In this document: positions 31,509 to 33,696 of the stretch, piece after piece
How positions within the stretch are numbered: the first letter of the stretch is position 1
Layout: every line of letters begins with the position of its first letter
Source of the DNA: DASPJR01 sp035628505
GTDB lineage: Bacteria; Planctomycetota; SZUA-567; H5-PLA8
Length of the DNA: 33,696 nucleotides
Assembly: GCA_035628505.1 (NCBI GenBank)
Contig: DASPJR010000061.1
Location: 1-33,696 of the forward strand
Reading direction: 5' to 3'
Notes under the pieces: model-generated
Databases searched by the model: none
What the model was told of the DNA's origin: nothing
Seen by the model: the letters and a program-made list of their open reading frames with translations, nothing else
Program-made: the position numbers and the translations under genes

Positions 31509-32822
31509 TCACTCCGCGCGGATCAGGTGGTAATCCTTCTTGCCTTTGCGAAGAACCAGGTACTTGCCGTGCAGCAGGTCGGCGGTGGTAACTTTCTTCT
31601 GCAGGTCGGTCACTTTGTTATTGTTCAGGTTCGCTGCGCCGCCCTGAATGGAACGCTTGGCCTCGCCTTTTGACGGCCACAGCTTCGGGGCCTCGGCAAG
31701 GAGGTCCACGATCGGCAGCCCGTCGCCTTCGAGGCGCGATTTGGGAAGCGTCGAGCTCGGCGCTTCTTTGACCAGTTCCAGCAGCGTTTTCTCGTCCATT
31801 TCGCTGAGCGGCTTGCCTTTTCCGAACAGCGCGGCCGCGGCATCTTCGGCTTTCTGGCGCTCGGTAAGGCCATGAACTTTCTCGGTCATCAGCGCAGCCA
31901 GCTTGCGCTGCGCTGGACGTTTGCTGGGATCGGCTGCATGCTCGGTCTCGATCGCTCCGACGGTGTCGCGGTCGAGCTCTGTGAAAAAGCGCAGGTATTT
32001 CAGCGCGTCAGCATCGGTGACGTTGATCCAGTACTGGTAGAAATCAAATGGCGACGTGCGATTCGGATCGAGCCACAGCGCGCCTTTGGTCGTCTTGCCG
32101 ATTTTTTCTCCGTTCGCATCAGTAATCAGCGGAGTCGTAAGGCCGTAAGCCTGGAACTTTTCAGGTGCCTCGGCTTCCGGGCGCTTGCGACGAATGAGTT
32201 CGATGCCCGCTGTAATGTTGCCGAACTGATCGCTGCCTCCGATCTGCAGCCTGCAGGCGTGATGCTGGAACAGGTAGTAGAAATCGTACGCCTGCAGCAG
32301 CATGTAACTGAACTCGGTGTAGCTGATTCCCTGTGAGCGGTCTTCGAGACGCTTGCGGACGGATTCTTTTTCCATCATCACGTTCACGGTGAAGTGCTTG
32401 CCGACATCACGCAGGTAGCTGATCAAGTTCATGTTGCAGAGCCAGTCGGCATTGTTGAGCAGCCTTGCCTGCGTCGTACCGGGCGAGAAATCGAGAAAGC
32501 GTTCCATCTGCGCTTTCATGCCCGCAACATTCCTGTCGAGCTGCTCGGCCGTCAGCAGTGAACGCTCTTCGGATTTTCCCGACGGATCGCCGATGAAACC
32601 CGTGCCGCCGCCGACAACCGCAATGGGTGCATGCCCTGCGCGTTGAAAACGAGCCAGATTCAGCAGCGCAATCAAATGATGCGCGGCAAGGCTGTCGGCC
32701 GTGGGATCGAAACCGCAGTACAGAGTGTAACTTTCTGCAAGCAGCTTCTTTTCGAGCGCTTCGTCAGTCAGCTGATGCACCAGCCCGCGCCAGCGCAATT
32801 CTTCCACAATGTTGGTCGGCAT
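31509..32822 (-). CDS. tyrS: Tyrosyl-tRNA synthetase
   Basis: A 437-residue class I synthetase that charges tRNA-Tyr. It has YTLYCGFDPTADSL at the tyrosine/ATP site and KIGKTTKGALWLDPNRTSPF, the equivalent of the KMSKS loop (KFGKT in E. coli). Also present are GGSDQFGNI (tyrosine-binding) and a C-terminal S4 RNA-binding domain (EAKRSIQGGAANLNNNKV). The HIGH signature is unusual: where E. coli has SLHLGHL, this protein has SLAAHHL, so the first His and the Gly are replaced. No strong ribosome binding site or T-box is seen upstream. The stop context TGAACGGGTTTTCACCACAG joins directly to the repeat element. Confidence 0.95.
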   Translation of the reverse strand: MPTNIVEELRWRGLVHQLTDEALEKKLLAESYTLYCGFDPTADSLAAHHLIALLNLARFQRAGHAPIAVVGGGTGFIGDPSGKSEERSLLTAEQLDRNVAGMKAQMERFLDFSPGTTQARLLNNADWLCNMNLISYLRDVGKHFTVNVMMEKESVRKRLEDRSQGISYTEFSYMLLQAYDFYYLFQHHACRLQIGGSDQFGNITAGIELIRRKRPEAEAPEKFQAYGLTTPLITDANGEKIGKTTKGALWLDPNRTSPFDFYQYWINVTDADALKYLRFFTELDRDTVGAIETEHAADPSKRPAQRKLAALMTEKVHGLTERQKAEDAAAALFGKGKPLSEMDEKTLLELVKEAPSSTLPKSRLEGDGLPIVDLLAEAPKLWPSKGEAKRSIQGGAANLNNNKVTDLQKKVTTADLLHGKYLVLRKGKKDYHLIRAE

Positions 32823-32962
32823 GTTTTGGACTCGATCTAAAATGTTTCATGAATCGAACAACCGCGAAGCGCGAGAATACCGCCGACCCTGCTCCTTTGC
32901 ATGCCCACATTTCGAGGGTGGCCCTGACGGCGCCAGCCGTCTGGGCGCGAAGCGCGTGGTTT

Positions 32963-33002
32963 CCCCCTCCCCTTGCGGGAGGGGGTAGGGGGAGGGGTTA
33001 GC
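32963..33002. repeat. CCCTCCCCTTGCGGGAGGGG repeat, copy A
   Basis: A palindromic core (CCCTCCCCTTGCGGGAGGG) is followed by GGTAGGGGGAGGGGTTAGC. It is nearly identical to copy C at 33609-33648 and in the same orientation. Confidence 0.85.
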
Positions 33003-33184
33003 CGTTGGCTTTTCTGAACGCGCCGCCACAAACAGCGAACTGAAATTTTCATTTCACAGTTCTCATTTTTCAGTTGTCATTTAACAGCTCGGGAACGCAG
33101 CGCCGGTTCAAATGAGAATTGAGAACTGAACAATTAGAGATGACAAATTCTGTTTTGTTTTCGCGCGTGTTCACTCGGGCAGCG

Positions 33185-33227
33185 GCTAACCCCTCTCCCT
33201 AACCCTCTCCCGCAAGGGGAGAGGGGA
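33185..33227. repeat. CCCTCCCCTTGCGGGAGGGG repeat, copy B (inverted)
   Basis: GCTAACCCCTCTCCCTAACC followed by CTCTCCCGCAAGGGGAGAGG is the same repeat as copies A and C in reverse orientation, with several substitutions. It lies about 30 bases past the stop of the partial gene at the right edge. Confidence 0.85.
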
Positions 33228-33255
33228 CCGCGCGTCCGGCGCTGCAGCGCTCTCT

Positions 33256-33696
33256 TTACCCGAACTGCTCGCGCATGCGCGATAGCCACTCCGGCTTGAA
33301 CGCTTCGGCCGCTGACCAGCGATCGAGGAACGGCGGCTCAGGACGATACTCATCGTCGCCGCTGTAAAGATAGCGCGCGCGGCAGACAATGGCCGTCTCG
33401 ATCTCGCGCGAGGCCGCGTCGCGCAGCACTTTCTCTTCCGCGCACAGATAGTACTCCACAATCTCGCGCGCGAGCGTGCGCTCGATCTCGCTGAGCGTCT
33501 GCCCGAGCACGTTCACGCAAGCGCGCCTCAGCCGCGCCGCCGACGCAAACCCCAGCCGGATCGCGATCGCCTCCAGCGCTGTCGTGTCGCCCTGCCGTGC
33601 CGTTGTATTCCCCTCCCCTTGCGGGAGGGGGTAGGGGGAGGGGTTAGCGCCGCGCAGTCGTTTCAAGTTCGCCAGCAACTCTTCGGTCCGATCAAG
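33256..33696 (-). CDS. C-terminal part of an AraC-like HTH protein with an in-frame repeat
   Basis: The frame is open to the window edge, so the gene is cut at its 5' end; 146 residues are visible. After LDRTEELLANLKRLRGA comes NPSPYPLPQGEG, encoded by copy C of the palindromic repeat. Next is a region resembling the second helix-turn-helix of AraC proteins (LEAIAIRLGFASAARLRRAC, then VNVLGQTLSEIERTLAREI). The C terminus (REIETAIVCRARYLYSGDDEYRPEPPFLDRW) is unlike classical AraC proteins. A TTG at 33678 could start translation but has no good ribosome binding site, so extension beyond the window is more likely. The regulatory role is inferred from the motif only. Confidence 0.6.
   Translation of the reverse strand, partial: LDRTEELLANLKRLRGANPSPYPLPQGEGNTTARQGDTTALEAIAIRLGFASAARLRRACVNVLGQTLSEIERTLAREIVEYYLCAEEKVLRDAASREIETAIVCRARYLYSGDDEYRPEPPFLDRWSAAEAFKPEWLSRMREQFG
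33609..33648. repeat. CCCTCCCCTTGCGGGAGGGG repeat, copy C (inside a gene)
   Basis: The copy has the same sequence as copy A with minor ends. It lies inside the open frame of the right-edge gene and is read as Asn-Pro-Ser-Pro-Tyr-Pro-Leu-Pro-Gln-Gly-Glu-Gly without breaking the frame. Confidence 0.85.

Larger units (their letters stand above)
32823..33255. other. Intergenic region with dispersed repeats
   Basis: I see no gene in this stretch of more than 400 bases. It holds two copies of a G/C-rich palindromic repeat (32963-33002 and, inverted, 33185-33227). Between them lies an A/T-rich imperfect inverted repeat with CAGTTCTCATTTTTCAGTTG near 33057-33076 and GAGAACTGAACAAT near 33120. No convincing tyrS promoter or riboswitch was found. 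Confidence 0.6.

Noticed and set aside
32823..33255. T-box riboswitch before tyrS
   Set aside because: No AGGGTGGNACCGCG-like antiterminator word or specifier stem was found on the minus strand; the region is made of dispersed repeats.
32963..33648. CRISPR-like array from the three G/C-rich repeats
   Set aside because: The copies are 180-420 bp apart, in both orientations, and one is coding. There are no regular spacers and no cas genes.

Overview
This is a GC-rich bacterial chromosome segment carrying 22 genes I can support: 21 complete and one cut by the right edge. I see no rRNA, tRNA, CRISPR array, phage or transposase gene. A formylglycine-type sulfatase, two secreted PQQ-like beta-propeller proteins, a sodium:solute symporter paired with a DUF3311 membrane protein, an SGNH hydrolase and a DUF4388 (PATAN) protein together suggest an uncultured member of the Planctomycetota or the wider PVC group. 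That assignment is inference; an acidobacterium-like lineage is not excluded. The housekeeping genes (topA, dnaG, rpoD, lysC, tyrS, hpf) show that this is core chromosome.

Layout. 1-3 kb: topA (-), preceded on the left by a composite repeat element. 3-6.4 kb: dsbD with a duplicated N-terminal domain, then an SGNH hydrolase. 6.4-8.7 kb: a DUF4388 protein (-), a short ribosome hibernation factor (+) and a DinB-like protein (-). 8.2-17.9 kb: eight co-directional minus-strand genes (PQQ-like 1, PQQ-like 2, DUF3311, symporter, VOC protein, LuxE/PaaK-like adenylating enzyme, sulfatase, DinB-like), diverging from a MarR-type regulator at 18 kb. 18.6-22.3 kb: a YkvA-like protein, a membrane-anchored alpha/beta hydrolase, then a cell-wall pair (SpoIID-like lipoprotein and L,D-transpeptidase). 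22.7-26.5 kb: dnaG and rpoD in series, ending at a clear intrinsic terminator. 26.5-29.8 kb: a secreted helical protein, lysC with promoter and terminator, and a small conserved-looking protein. 29.9-33.7 kb: a secreted Gly/Asn/Pro-rich protein, a small basic protein, tyrS, and the end of a protein with an AraC-like helix-turn-helix.

How the genes may work together. The MarR gene and the eight-gene run share a short intergenic region that holds overlapping divergent promoters and two perfect inverted repeats. This makes a regulated unit plausible for uptake (symporter plus DUF3311), periplasmic or surface handling (sulfatase, beta-propellers) and activation (adenylating enzyme) of an unknown, perhaps aromatic or sulfated, carboxylate. 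The substrate is unknown. SpoIID and the L,D-transpeptidase probably act together on peptidoglycan.

The most striking non-genic signal is the number of short dispersed repeats placed exactly at gene ends. Copies abut or include the stop codons of topA, PQQ-like 1, the adenylating enzyme, lysC, the small basic protein and tyrS. One copy forms the signal peptide of PQQ-like 2, and another is translated inside the partial gene at the right edge.
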